DNA from: Chara braunii
Taxonomy: Eukaryota; Streptophyta; Charophyceae; Charales; Characeae
NCBI GenBank assembly: GCA_003427395.1
Contig: BFEA01000082.1
Coordinates: forward strand, 1,898,170 to 1,924,257
DNA: 26,088 bases
Direction: 5' to 3'
The notes under the pieces: generated by a model
Told to the model about the DNA's origin: nothing
Databases searched by the model: none
Seen by the model: the letters and a program-made list of their open reading frames with translations, nothing else
Made by a program: the position numbers and the translations under genes
Shown: one piece after another, positions 19,122-26,088 of the stretch
Numbering within the stretch: position 1 is the stretch's first letter
Layout: each line of letters begins with the position of its first letter

Positions 19122-22100
19122 AGCCCGGCCATGTAAGTGGGGTCCCGGACCACTCTAGTAGCCTAGAATTAGACAAGTTTTCAAGATTGCAAAAAATAAA
19201 TGTTAACCATTTCAACTTTTCTGCTTCTCACTAATACGAAAAAGGAACTCTCTATGACACCTTGAAAATGAGATGCGCATTGGCATTTGAAGAGTCCAGC
19301 GCCATCCCTGAAAACCCTATCATTATCATAAAGTAGATTGTGGGAACTAAGATCCACAGCCTGTGGAACAAAAATCCAACACAATTGTTGGATGTGTAGA
19401 ATTTGCCAGACAAAAAATAGTAGATTTAAAAAAAATCAGTACCCTGCAAACTAGCCAGTGAAAAACTGGGCCTAACAACGGGTGAAAAGGCTGGTTCAAC
19501 TGGTTAATTCTACCTACACAAAATACCCGGAACCTAATTAACGTCCCATTTGCGGCTCAGACCACACATTCAAAGCATCGCGGAACAGAACAACAGGACA
19601 AAGCAGATGCACCAGCTGCAAGGAAAAAAAAAAAAGGTGGTGGCCTTGCAACATCTTTAGTAACTGCAAGAGGTGCAACATGTGCAGATGAGAAAAAAAA
19701 AGAAAAAAACTATAAAAGAAGTGTGGACCAGATGCAGCCACTGCAGTAGCTGCAACTGTTGCGCCTAGCTGATGCAGTTGTTGCAACTATTGCAACTACT
19801 GCAGCAACTACACGTGATGCAACTATTGTATCTTGTGCAGCTAGTCCACAAGCTGAACCTGGTGAAGCAGTTGCAACAGCTACTGCAACAGCTGCACCTC
19901 ATGCATCAGCTGCCGCAGATGCAGCAATCGTACTGTCCCTTGCCCCAACAGTTCCGCCTTCTGCGTCGCCTAAGTCCTTGTCACATTGTCCCACTATGAT
20001 ACTAAAACAACCTAAAATATTGCTAGTACGGTAGCACCCTAACCCTTAACTGTGTTAAGACTGTATCCCCCGTGCTAAAACCACATGCAATTTTATCTCT
20101 CAAACTCATCGAAGCATCCATCCCAAGCATCCTATTTCGTAAGTCCCGAAAGCATGCGTATACTTGTTGCCGTGTTTATAACAAGTCTCATCAGGATCAT
20201 ATCTTATATGACGGCACTAGAAATATACATAAATTTTGCGTAAGAAAGACAAGAAAGGTCATCAGGTTCCAACATACACGAGGCCAAATATAAACAAGGC
20301 TTTATAAAGTGAAGCCTAACTCAAAGCAGAATCAGTCAAGATGAGCAGTCAAATCCGGTTTAGACTGAGCTCATGATAAGATGGAATTAAGTTAATGGCC
20401 AAACAGAACAGAGGCATTAGATCGATAGCGACGATAGGCTAACTTATGCAAGGCTGAGGGGAGATGCATCATTCCTTTCAAAAGCAATCGATTGGGAGAA
20501 GCGTACAGGTGTTCCATTGATCCAAATATTTGACTTATGGGTGGAAAAGGATTCGGGCTGATGTTCCTTAGAATAGATATGGGCCAAAAATCATAAGGTT
20601 CTGTTTTTTCTTGGAGGGGGGGACTAAAATTGTAAAAATAAACAACTAAGTTGGAAGGACAAAACGAGGTCGGGTTCGAAATATTATGATATTATATTTA
20701 GGTAATAGAAATGATCATGCTACTTACGCAAACATTCATTTCGCTCAATGTAAGAATATTTCCTAAATAATAGGCATGAAGTGCAAAAAAAATTAAAAAA
20801 TTCTAAACAAGTGAAAGACGTTCATATTAGGTTCGAAAAGATGCAGTTCTGCTCACACCAACAACTGACTCGAAAATTACAAACGAACAAATTCAAATTG
20901 ATACGTGAAAAATGCGTAGTCTTGCCTCCTTTTCCAAGGCAATGTCATCTGTGCAAATTTCGCAGGATGCTTTGTATGCGGTTGAACTCGAGTAATAAGT
21001 TTTCTAATGCATGGTCCTCGATCCAGTATTGGTGCTTTCTTGCTACACCATGATTTTCAACATCGAGGTGGATAAGCCAGATACGCTTGAAGAGCTACAC
21101 AAATAATGAAATTGCATACACAGGACAAATAAGTTAGAATAATATTCAAAACTGATATACATTTTTTAAATATATAATTTATGTAATGCACTCAATCCAT
21201 TTGAGAAGCGGATTCGCAATGTCACACAAGTCTAAAACCAGCGCTCGTTATGAAGTCTCCAAAGATGATCACAAATCCATATCAGGATTGATTGCACATT
21301 TCAGCTGCAGCGAACCATTATATAAGAGCAAAAGGGATAGGGTAGAGAACATACAGAGAAGAGAGAGAAAAAAACTACATTAATAAGCAATATTACAAGT
21401 ATGTCACTCTTCAGTCTCACTTCTATTTCGGGCTTCTACCCTATCCCCACCTCATCAATGCATGTTCTCCTTCTGACGACGGTGACATAGTCACTGTGTA
21501 GATACTAGCAGAGCCCTCTTCCTCCTACCAATGTTCAAACTTAGCTATGGAGGATGGCAGTATCATTCTTCCCCTTCGTGGAGACTGTCACCAACTGAAT
21601 CACAATGGCCACAAGCTGAGGTAAGCTTCCCCTCGAACCTCTCATTTGTCCCATACACTGCATCCTCCTACTCCTCGCCCACCTCACCACTTACAGTTAT
21701 GGCTATGGTGGCTATGGCCACACCAGCATGTCCTCTATTGAGGCGGGTGCCCTCCAACAGTATCTGGCACCAACACCTTGTTGCCTAACCTTGCGAGCAG
21801 CAACTTGGCCATGAGTGAGTGCAAGGCAGAATGAGCCTCCCATCACCCCGATCTTCTTTTTATAGCGTTGACTGACATTGACCAGCCTCCCATTGGACCG
21901 TGTCGACGACAGAGATTTTCCTAAAGTTGACGGTCTGGATTCAATGCTCTTCCAGATGTCTAGTGTCCCTGTTGGAACACAAATCTTTTGGAAACCATCA
22001 TACAACCTTTGATGTGCATCTGATCTACAACAGTGGCTGACTACAGGGAAACATTGACTTTGGGCCTGCACTTCTCGTCAGGGTCTGACTCTTGATTTTC

Positions 22101-25100
22101 CAAGAGTCAACTATCAGACCTGGGGTACTGGACGCAACGTTCTACTCAGGGCCTAGTAGCCCTTGTCCCAAAGGACTTTCAAAGATCTCTAAGGCAGTCA
22201 TGATTCGACTTTTGACCCCTCTTTCTGACCTTTGACCAAATATTTCGACCCTTCCTTTGACTCACTAGGAACTTGAACTGAGTTCTTGCATTTACATTAG
22301 TGATATAATAATGATTTCCACTAGGGGATTTTTGTAATCCATCTCCGGAAAACATCCTTGCATAGTAGACCTGTCAAGCACCGGTGAACATGATAGCCTT
22401 TCAGATGAACTGATTTGTCGTTCGGATTATATGTAACGCATCATCCATAGGTGAAAAAAATAAATGCAATAAGAATATATTCATACATACAAATCAGGAA
22501 ACATTAAAGAAATGACTCACACAAAGCTTGGCAAGAACACGAAGGGCAATAAGAATACCATACCTCTGCTAACAAGAGGGTTGATCGACTCGCAACAGAT
22601 AGATGTTCATCTAAGTCATCAAGCACATCGCTCGTTTGACCTGATTTTGTGATATGTCGCGGATGTTTTACACCTGACACTGGTGGAGCATAACTTTCCA
22701 TGAAAACTTCGGGGATGAAAATATTGAATCGATTCATCAACCCATCAGCGTTGTTTGCATGAAGCATCTGAAACCTCTTAGGTTGTATATAACCACTGAA
22801 TACCACATGTGTGCGGGATAGATGACGTTTCGGATTGTTAACGGTTCGCATTTCCCACCTTCCTCCTTGTTTCAGACTCAACAAACTAGACCTGTCAAGT
22901 CCTACTCCAGCTTGTGCTGGTTTGTGGCAAAGATCTATTTTGTTGAATATCGTCGCAAGTTCATCCTCCAATGCAACAAGTTCAGGGTTCACATTTTCCT
23001 GCAGGGCTTCGAACATTCTTTCGAATGTTTTCTGCATAGCAAAAAGTACAGTGTGGTTAGGCATTGACAGTTGGAATAGTATTTACAATGATGTGCATAC
23101 CGAAAGGGAAAAACAGGAAAACTTAAATAAGAGAGACATGACAAAAAAAAAAAAACCAAAGAGATCGAGCAAAACGGTAAGCATATAATGACAATATCGG
23201 GCGTAACCATATGTCCCTCGTGCTTCTCCCCCTGCCAGTCTTAGTTACCCGCTCTCGCCCATCATCCTTCTCCCACTTGGGGTCCATCTCCTGATCGATA
23301 CCGCTCATTGTCTTCGCCGCCACTCCTACTGCTCTTCCTCGCCGACACCATTGTAGCAGTAGCCCGCTGTCCTCTTCGTCGAAGATGACGGAGTAGCTCA
23401 CAATTGTTTTTTTTTTTAATTAAATTTATGGAAAAATTCATGTGATGTTAAAAAAAAACTACAAAAACAAAGAGCCACATCGTTGTGATCCCTCGTCCCT
23501 TTGTTCCCTCGTTGTCATCATCCCTCCTCCCGCTGCTTCCATGGTGTCGTCATCCTTCCTCCCCCTCCTTATCTGAACCTTCATTGTCCCTCGTCAATAT
23601 TCCTCTTTACACCGATATACACTAGAGTAGTGACAGGTTCGTGAAAAAGCAAAATAACTAGGAAACGGATGATATAGAGTTAACAAATACAGACTGGTCT
23701 GCCTTTGAAGTACAAGATTTTCGACAAGAAAAAGGAGTGAAGCAAGATGAAAATTATCATTATGGTCAGGGTTGCATCCCTGCCGACCGCCGACCCTGAT
23801 CGCCGACCGTATTGCAGTCGACCAATAGGGCTGACTGGTCGACAGTCTGCTGATTAGTCAAAAAAAAAAAAAAAAAACGCTTCCACTGATTTTTTTTCAA
23901 ATCTGAGTTGGGAGCTATACTGCGCTTGCTGAGTACAACCCAAATCCGCTGAGAAACTTTTGCGGATGGGGGGGGTTGGAGTATAGGGGGGGTATAGGGG
24001 GGTATAGGGGTGATATAGGGGGTAATGAGGGTGTTGGGGCGGTTTGGGGGTGTTGGGGGGGTGTATGGGGGTATTCGAGGCTGCTATGGGGGTGTTGGTG
24101 GTGTTATTAGGGGTTCTGGACCCCTTTTTTTTCGGGGTGCCGACGACCCCCGACCGGTTGGTGCTGACCAGCCGATCGGTCGGCGGGTGGGCAGCCGACC
24201 AGTCAAGGGCCGCCGACTGTCGGGGGGGAGCAACCCTGATTATGGTCGAATAGTGAACTGGTTACAGAGAAAAGTTAGTGTGGACCTAAAGACTGCTCTC
24301 TAGCTGGAAACCTCCACACAATTTTCGCACTGAACCAAGGGAAGATGTACGTTGTAATACATTGTCAGAGAAATAAAAAGCATAATCGCTTACCCCGCTC
24401 AAGTTGAAGTCGAGTTTCTTCTCGCCCAGTGGATTTTCATCCTTGTCCACCATTGTTGCAGTGTTTTGCGGAGTTGTCTTCGCAGAAACAATCTCTTGAA
24501 TACGAGATTCAGCTCTGTTCTGTGCAGCTAGTATTCTCTGATGCGCTGGCAACTTGTTCATTCCACTGAAGGCGGGAACAACTGACCAGAAGATAGGTTT
24601 TTCAAACCATGTATTGTCGAATAGAAGCGTATATGTTCGACATCCCATCAGAAGCCCAGCTACCGAGATGATGGGGCCAGCAACCATCCATGGGCAACAC
24701 CCAGCTTCTGCTGCAATTCTGCTCACCAAATCTAAAAACCTGAGTGGCAATATGCTATGGATAGGATCAAGAATAGCCAGTGCTCTTGTGACAACTTTCG
24801 CCATTTCCGCAGCATCATCATCGTCTCTAGCCATGTTACGCCTCAAACTTGCCATTTTCTCCGTGAGGTTAGCTAGTACCGATAGACAAGATAAACGACT
24901 GTACTGCAATACACACAGCAATGTACCTGCTGAAATGCTAGAGTTTGTCAACCTTATGTTTGATTGACGTACTTATACTCGATAAGCAAGGAGAACAGTA
25001 TTAAGAGTACTTATACTCAATAATGTGCACGTACTTATAATTAAACTTGCCATTAATGTGCACGTACTTAACAAGCAAGGAGAACAGTATTAAGAGTACT

Positions 25101-26088
25101 TCGTCTTTCTCACCAAAAAGAACTACAAGGAATGGAGAGGATGAAAGGACAAAATAAAAAGAAAAAAGAATGATATTTTTTTGGACGATAACAATGTTAC
25201 CATTCATTGCACCCACGTAAATAGTAAAGCATTGAGCCTGCATAGTACCACATCCAACGACTGCAGTAGCTTTAAAAGAAAAAAGAAGTGCAGCCGCTTC
25301 AAATTTCGAGCTCAAAAGGTCAAAATAAAAAACACAAAATGACAGTTTGGACAAGCGTTGTGCTCTTCATGTGTTGAGGTGCTCTCTTCTTCTTCGTCTC
25401 CCAACCTAACAATAAGCACCATAAGAGAGGAGGAATGGAGAACGACCAAGGAGAGGAAAAAAAAACTCTCCTCTTGTTTGTCTCCCAACCAAGCAATAGG
25501 CACCGTGACAGAGGAGGATGGGAGGATGACGAAGGAGAGGGAAAGAGTGAAAAGGAAGAGGAAGCATCCTCAACGCAAAAGTCACATCAAACTTAGATTG
25601 ACCATAGAGCAGAGAGGAGTACACACAACGGGAATGTTCGCAAGGTACATAATCACAGTTACAAGTCCTTTCATGCATGAAATCTCACATGTGCCATCAC
25701 CAGGAAATTTTTGAGAGGAGAAGGTGACAAATCAACAAATGGAAAAGGGAGAGAGAACAACCAAGTAAGAAGTCATTCACCTTGATCCAATGCGCGATGT
25801 TGAGTTGGGAGACGTTCACATCATAGTAATATGTTGCTGCTTGCTCGCTGGCTGACACTTTGATGCTCACTACTCATTGGATTGGGAACAATCAAGATTC
25901 GCAGATGCACTGTTCAGAGGAAAAACATCTGTGAGCACAACCAACTTCTGCAACTCTGAAACGGTATTCACCAATTTGTGGTAGCTGAGACAGATCCCAG
26001 GGCTCGATCCCTAGTTTCCCAACTTACCTGTGTACAATACCTGCGTCAACTCGAAGAGTTGAACCTGCGACCTGTAGAACCGCCAGTG
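16006..26088 (-). CDS. DUF3987-like gene, multi-exon, 5' end outside the window
   Basis: Nine minus-strand exons (26088-26028, 25872-25781, 24903-24394, 23031-22564, 21094-about 20905, 19360-19261, about 18590-18280, 17489-17316, 16182-16006) form a series in which several junctions agree in splice phase. The layout resembles DUF3987: a helical N-terminal part, a degenerate P-loop region (FWSVVPAFSGMNK), an LVALEDELATIF segment like the family's DEL motif, GYIQPKRFQML and ADGLMNRFNIFIPE like the GxxQPxxL...DGLxxRF motif, then a helical C-terminal part with SSILHVITY. DUF3987 proteins are associated with primase/helicase genes of phages and other mobile DNA. The gene may run on into the 13671-12764 exon. 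Recognition is from pattern memory; no search was possible. Confidence 0.55.
16637..16745. mobile_element. Small palindromic MITE
   Basis: The segment begins TACTGTCTTCACCCGAATAC and ends with its near-complement (GTATTCGGGTGAAGACGGTA). Both strands translate to the same peptide signature, TVFTRIQRP and GRCIRVKTV, because of the palindrome. No clear target duplication is visible. Confidence 0.7.
17316..17489 (-). CDS. Charged exon downstream of the DUF3987-like region
   Basis: A 174-base exon with an excellent acceptor (TTTTTCTTCTTATTGAATAG) and an excellent donor (ATAA|GTAAGTAT). It encodes a hydrophilic peptide with LKHEVDAMFRAMESLGLG and HPDHER. Its exit phase matches the next exon if that one starts at 16182. 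No domain is recognised; it may be a C-terminal extension of the same protein. Confidence 0.55.
17871..18122 (+). mobile_element. TAGGCTACCAG-family MITE
   Basis: TAGGCTACAAGCCGCAATAC at the left, the family core (CCGTGCAAGGACCGGGGAAA, TGTTATGAAGAAA, GCTTCAGGGTCACATCGATT) inside, and GCGGGCCACTCTGGTAGTGT at the right. It is inserted in the intron between the exons at 18280 and 17489. Confidence 0.65.
18280..18590 (-). CDS. DUF3987-like gene, C-terminal helical exon
   Basis: The frame reads KKGEIIIVSSILHVITYCLE, then DTDVPISPEIVNLATKFLEI, down to CKIFES and a strong donor (TCG|GTATGTC). The VSSILHV...ISPEIVNLA pattern fits the RLAxxLHxx...IsxexxxxA end of DUF3987 proteins. The acceptor is a choice between several AGs in a purine-rich stretch at 18586-18604, so the start is approximate. 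The exit is phase 0 while the next recognisable exon needs one base, so a small exon may be missing. Confidence 0.55.
18749..19166 (+). mobile_element. TAGGCTACCAG-family MITE carrying an AT microsatellite
   Basis: CTAGGTTACCAGCTAGGCCA at the left, core blocks (CAAGTACCAGGGAAGGTCCC, TTAAGCAGAAAAATAAACTG, TTTTGCCTCAGGGTTAGATC), and GGACCACTCTAGTAGCCTAG at the right. An (AT)n run of about 57 bases (19062-19118) has grown inside it. It lies in the intron between the exons at 19261 and 18590. Confidence 0.65.
19062..19118. repeat. (AT)n microsatellite
   Basis: About 28 uninterrupted TA/AT dinucleotides. Confidence 0.95.
19261..19360 (-). CDS. DUF3987-like gene, small internal exon
   Basis: A 100-base segment between a good acceptor (GGATTTTTGTTCCACAG) and the donor CAAG|GTGTCA. 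Two frames are open. The one ending NANAHLIFK leaves phase 0 and continues naturally into the KKGEIIIVSSILHV exon. The other (AVDLSSHNLLYD...) leaves one unpaired base. I prefer the first because DUF3987 proteins have a Lys and then a helix before the LH motif. Confidence in the exon is moderate; confidence in the frame is low. Confidence 0.45.
19570..19945. repeat. Degenerate GCA/TGCAAC-rich repeat
   Basis: Short units of the type TGCAGCAACT and TGTTGCAACT recur through the tract and are interrupted by A runs at 19623 and 19693. The plus frame gives Ala/Thr-rich and Gln/Leu-rich low-complexity peptides. It lies in an intron of the DUF3987-like gene. Confidence 0.6.
19946..20904. other. Intron sequence, no gene seen
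   Basis: Mixed sequence between the GCA-rich repeat and the frameshifted exon at 21094. No domain, RNA or repeat was recognised. Confidence 0.5.
20905..21094 (-). CDS. DUF3987-like gene, helical exon with internal frameshift
   Basis: After the acceptor ATTATTTGTGTAG, in phase 0, the frame reads LFKRIWLIHLDVENHG, then YWIEDHALENLLLEFNRIQ, like the Y.L...A...f..f helix late in DUF3987. It hits TGA at about 20946-20948. A different frame picks up at once with DIALEKEARLRIF and runs to a GT at 20904. No GT donor lies between the two halves, so I read this as a small deletion (loss of one GA from AGAGATGA would do it) and not as an intron. The two halves look like one exon that has shifted frame. 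Confidence 0.5.
21095..22520. other. Intron sequence, no gene seen
   Basis: Short TTTGACC-type units recur at 22205-22262 (TTTTGACCCC, CTTTGACCAA, CCTTTGACTC), perhaps a degraded repeat. The open frames of 85-119 codons at 21531-22071 do not look coding. Confidence 0.45.
22564..23031 (-). CDS. DUF3987-like gene, DEL and GGxQP...DGLxxRF exon
   Basis: The exon follows a good acceptor (TTTTTGCTATGCAG) in phase 0 and reads KTFERMFEALQENVNPELVA and LEDELATIFNKIDL, then FSGYIQPKRFQML, then ADGLMNRFNIFIPE. These match three conserved DUF3987 blocks in order. The 3' border is not settled: GAG|GTATGG at 22564 keeps phase 0 into the next exon. A stronger donor, TGT|GTGAGTC at 22521, follows a stretch (ILIALRVLAKL in another frame) that looks protein-like and sits behind its own good acceptor (CTCTTGTTAGCAG), so a small intron between about 22670 and 22575 is also possible. 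Confidence 0.6.
23767..24238. mobile_element. Non-autonomous hAT-type element with 8-bp target duplication
   Basis: The element begins CAGGGTTGC and ends GCAACCCTG. It is flanked on both sides by ATTATGGT (23759-23766 and 24239-24246), a perfect 8-bp target-site duplication, the hallmark of hAT transposons, whose ends usually start CAGGG. Subterminal repeats of the type GCCGACC and GTCGACC occur on both flanks. The middle is a strongly G-rich run (23963-24100). It has no transposase frame, so it must depend on a partner. It sits in the intron between the P-loop exon and the DEL exon of the DUF3987-like gene. Confidence 0.88.
23959..24100 (+). repeat. G-run core of the hAT-type element
   Basis: The stretch contains more than ten runs of four or more G, spaced by short TATA- or TGTT-type linkers (GGGGGTATAGGGG, GGGGTGTTGGGG). 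Such spacing fits G-quadruplex formation on the plus strand. Confidence 0.7.
24394..24903 (-). CDS. DUF3987-like gene, P-loop-region exon
   Basis: A 510-base exon (170 codons, phase 0 at both ends) from the acceptor GTGTGTATTGCAG to the donor AGCGGG|GTAAGC. It encodes a helical segment, an acidic run (RDDDDAAE), then LPLRFLDLVSRIAAEAGCCP and MVAGPIISVAGLLMG, like the DUF3987 region in front of the nucleotide-binding site. FEKPIFWSVVPAFSGMNK follows, where family members usually have a Walker-A-like G..G.xKS/T. Here the residue after Lys is Leu (TTG) and the first Gly is Ala. The exon ends in a charged region with DFNLSG. It is the longest clean open segment of the gene. Confidence 0.6.
24904..25780 (-). 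other. Intron between N-terminal exons of the DUF3987-like gene
   Basis: Bounded by AAG|GTGAAT and GTATTGCAG, both in phase 0. It includes a near duplicate of about 40 bases: AAGCAAGGAGAACAGTATTA then AGAGTACTT at 24983-25013 and again at 25072-25101. The 84-base repeat also lies here. Confidence 0.5.
25397..25540. repeat. Two-copy tandem repeat, period 84
   Basis: TCTCCCAACC...GCACC...GAGGAGG...GGAGAGG at 25397-25456 recurs at 25481-25540 with about 80 percent identity by eye. The plus-strand open frame over it is charged and repetitive and is not taken as a gene. Confidence 0.65.
25781..25872 (-). CDS. DUF3987-like gene, N-terminal exon
   Basis: A 92-base exon reading VSIKVSASEQAATYYYDVNV and SQLNIAHWIK to the donor AAG|GTGAAT. 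It enters needing two bases and exits in phase 0, matching its neighbours on both sides. The acceptor (TTCCCAATCCAATGAG) has only a modest pyrimidine tract. No domain is recognised in this stretch. Confidence 0.5.
26028..26088 (-). CDS. DUF3987-like gene, partial exon at window edge
   Basis: The sequence is open to a very strong donor (ACACAG|GTAAGT). In the frame HWRFYRSQVQLFELTQVLYT the exon leaves one base, and the next exon needs exactly one (acceptor AATGAG, then TA GTG AGC), so the two join in frame. An alternative frame (LAVLQVAGSTLRVDAG) is also open, so the frame rests only on phase agreement. The exon continues beyond the window. Confidence 0.4.

Noticed and set aside
21531-22071. 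Open frames of 85 and 119 codons on opposite strands
   Set aside because: They overlap, have no splice support in the gene's frame and no recognisable motif. They are likely chance frames in GC-richer intron sequence.
24025-24303. Gly/Val-rich frame on the plus strand
   Set aside because: It translates the G-rich core of the hAT-type element.
25358-25714. 118-codon plus-strand frame rich in Arg, Lys and Glu
   Set aside because: It is built on the two-copy tandem repeat and purine-rich sequence, and lies in an intron of the minus-strand gene.

Overview
The window looks like a stretch of a large, intron-rich, repeat-laden eukaryotic nuclear genome. It has short exons with GT-AG borders separated by introns of 0.1-3 kb, many A/T homopolymers and microsatellites, an assembly gap of 64 N, and several families of small inverted-repeat transposons. 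Nothing bacterial is visible. I cannot name the species; a charophyte-type green alga is a guess from general character only. No housekeeping gene was recognised.

Almost all the coding signal lies on the minus strand and reads from the right edge to the left. From 26088 down to about 16000 there is a series of exons, several with matching splice phases, that resembles a DUF3987 protein (a family linked to primase/helicase proteins of phages and mobile elements). Its start lies beyond the window. From 13671 to 12764 there is a low-complexity exon with an acidic Ala/Glu hexapeptide repeat followed by a basic, nuclear-signal-like stretch. From 10831 down to 877 there are eight exons that together make a recognisable KDZ (Kyakuja-Dileera-Zisupton) transposase. 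In order they carry a paired CxC zinc cluster, a DG-x-x-K Cys-rich core, a chromodomain-like segment, the TCG...ESCTQV block, the YDDMCH block, the VDxFHF...H..QWC block, and the RFKW...YMNKVRFNF C-terminal block.

The transposase is decayed. Its coding frame carries in-frame stops at 8720-8722 and 2068-2070, a one-base frameshift in a homopolymer at 10345-10351, and a weakened acceptor near 8787. The upstream exons carry a stop at 13281-13283 and frameshifts near 12885 and 20950. Most of the point lesions fit C-to-T transitions, the expected mark of a silenced, methylated transposon. The main proposal is that the DUF3987-like gene and the KDZ transposase, lying head to tail on one strand, are parts of one very large DNA transposon of at least 25 kb.

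The introns hold younger insertions. These include a hAT-type non-autonomous element with a perfect 8-bp target duplication (23767-24238), at least six copies of an inverted-repeat family ending in TAGGCTACCAG, three foldback elements (2697-2883, 3559-3735, 16637-16745), a tRNA-derived SINE pair (4521-4866) and long CT, CA, AT and ATCA microsatellites. Exon edges rest on splice-site reading alone, without transcripts; uncertain edges are marked.
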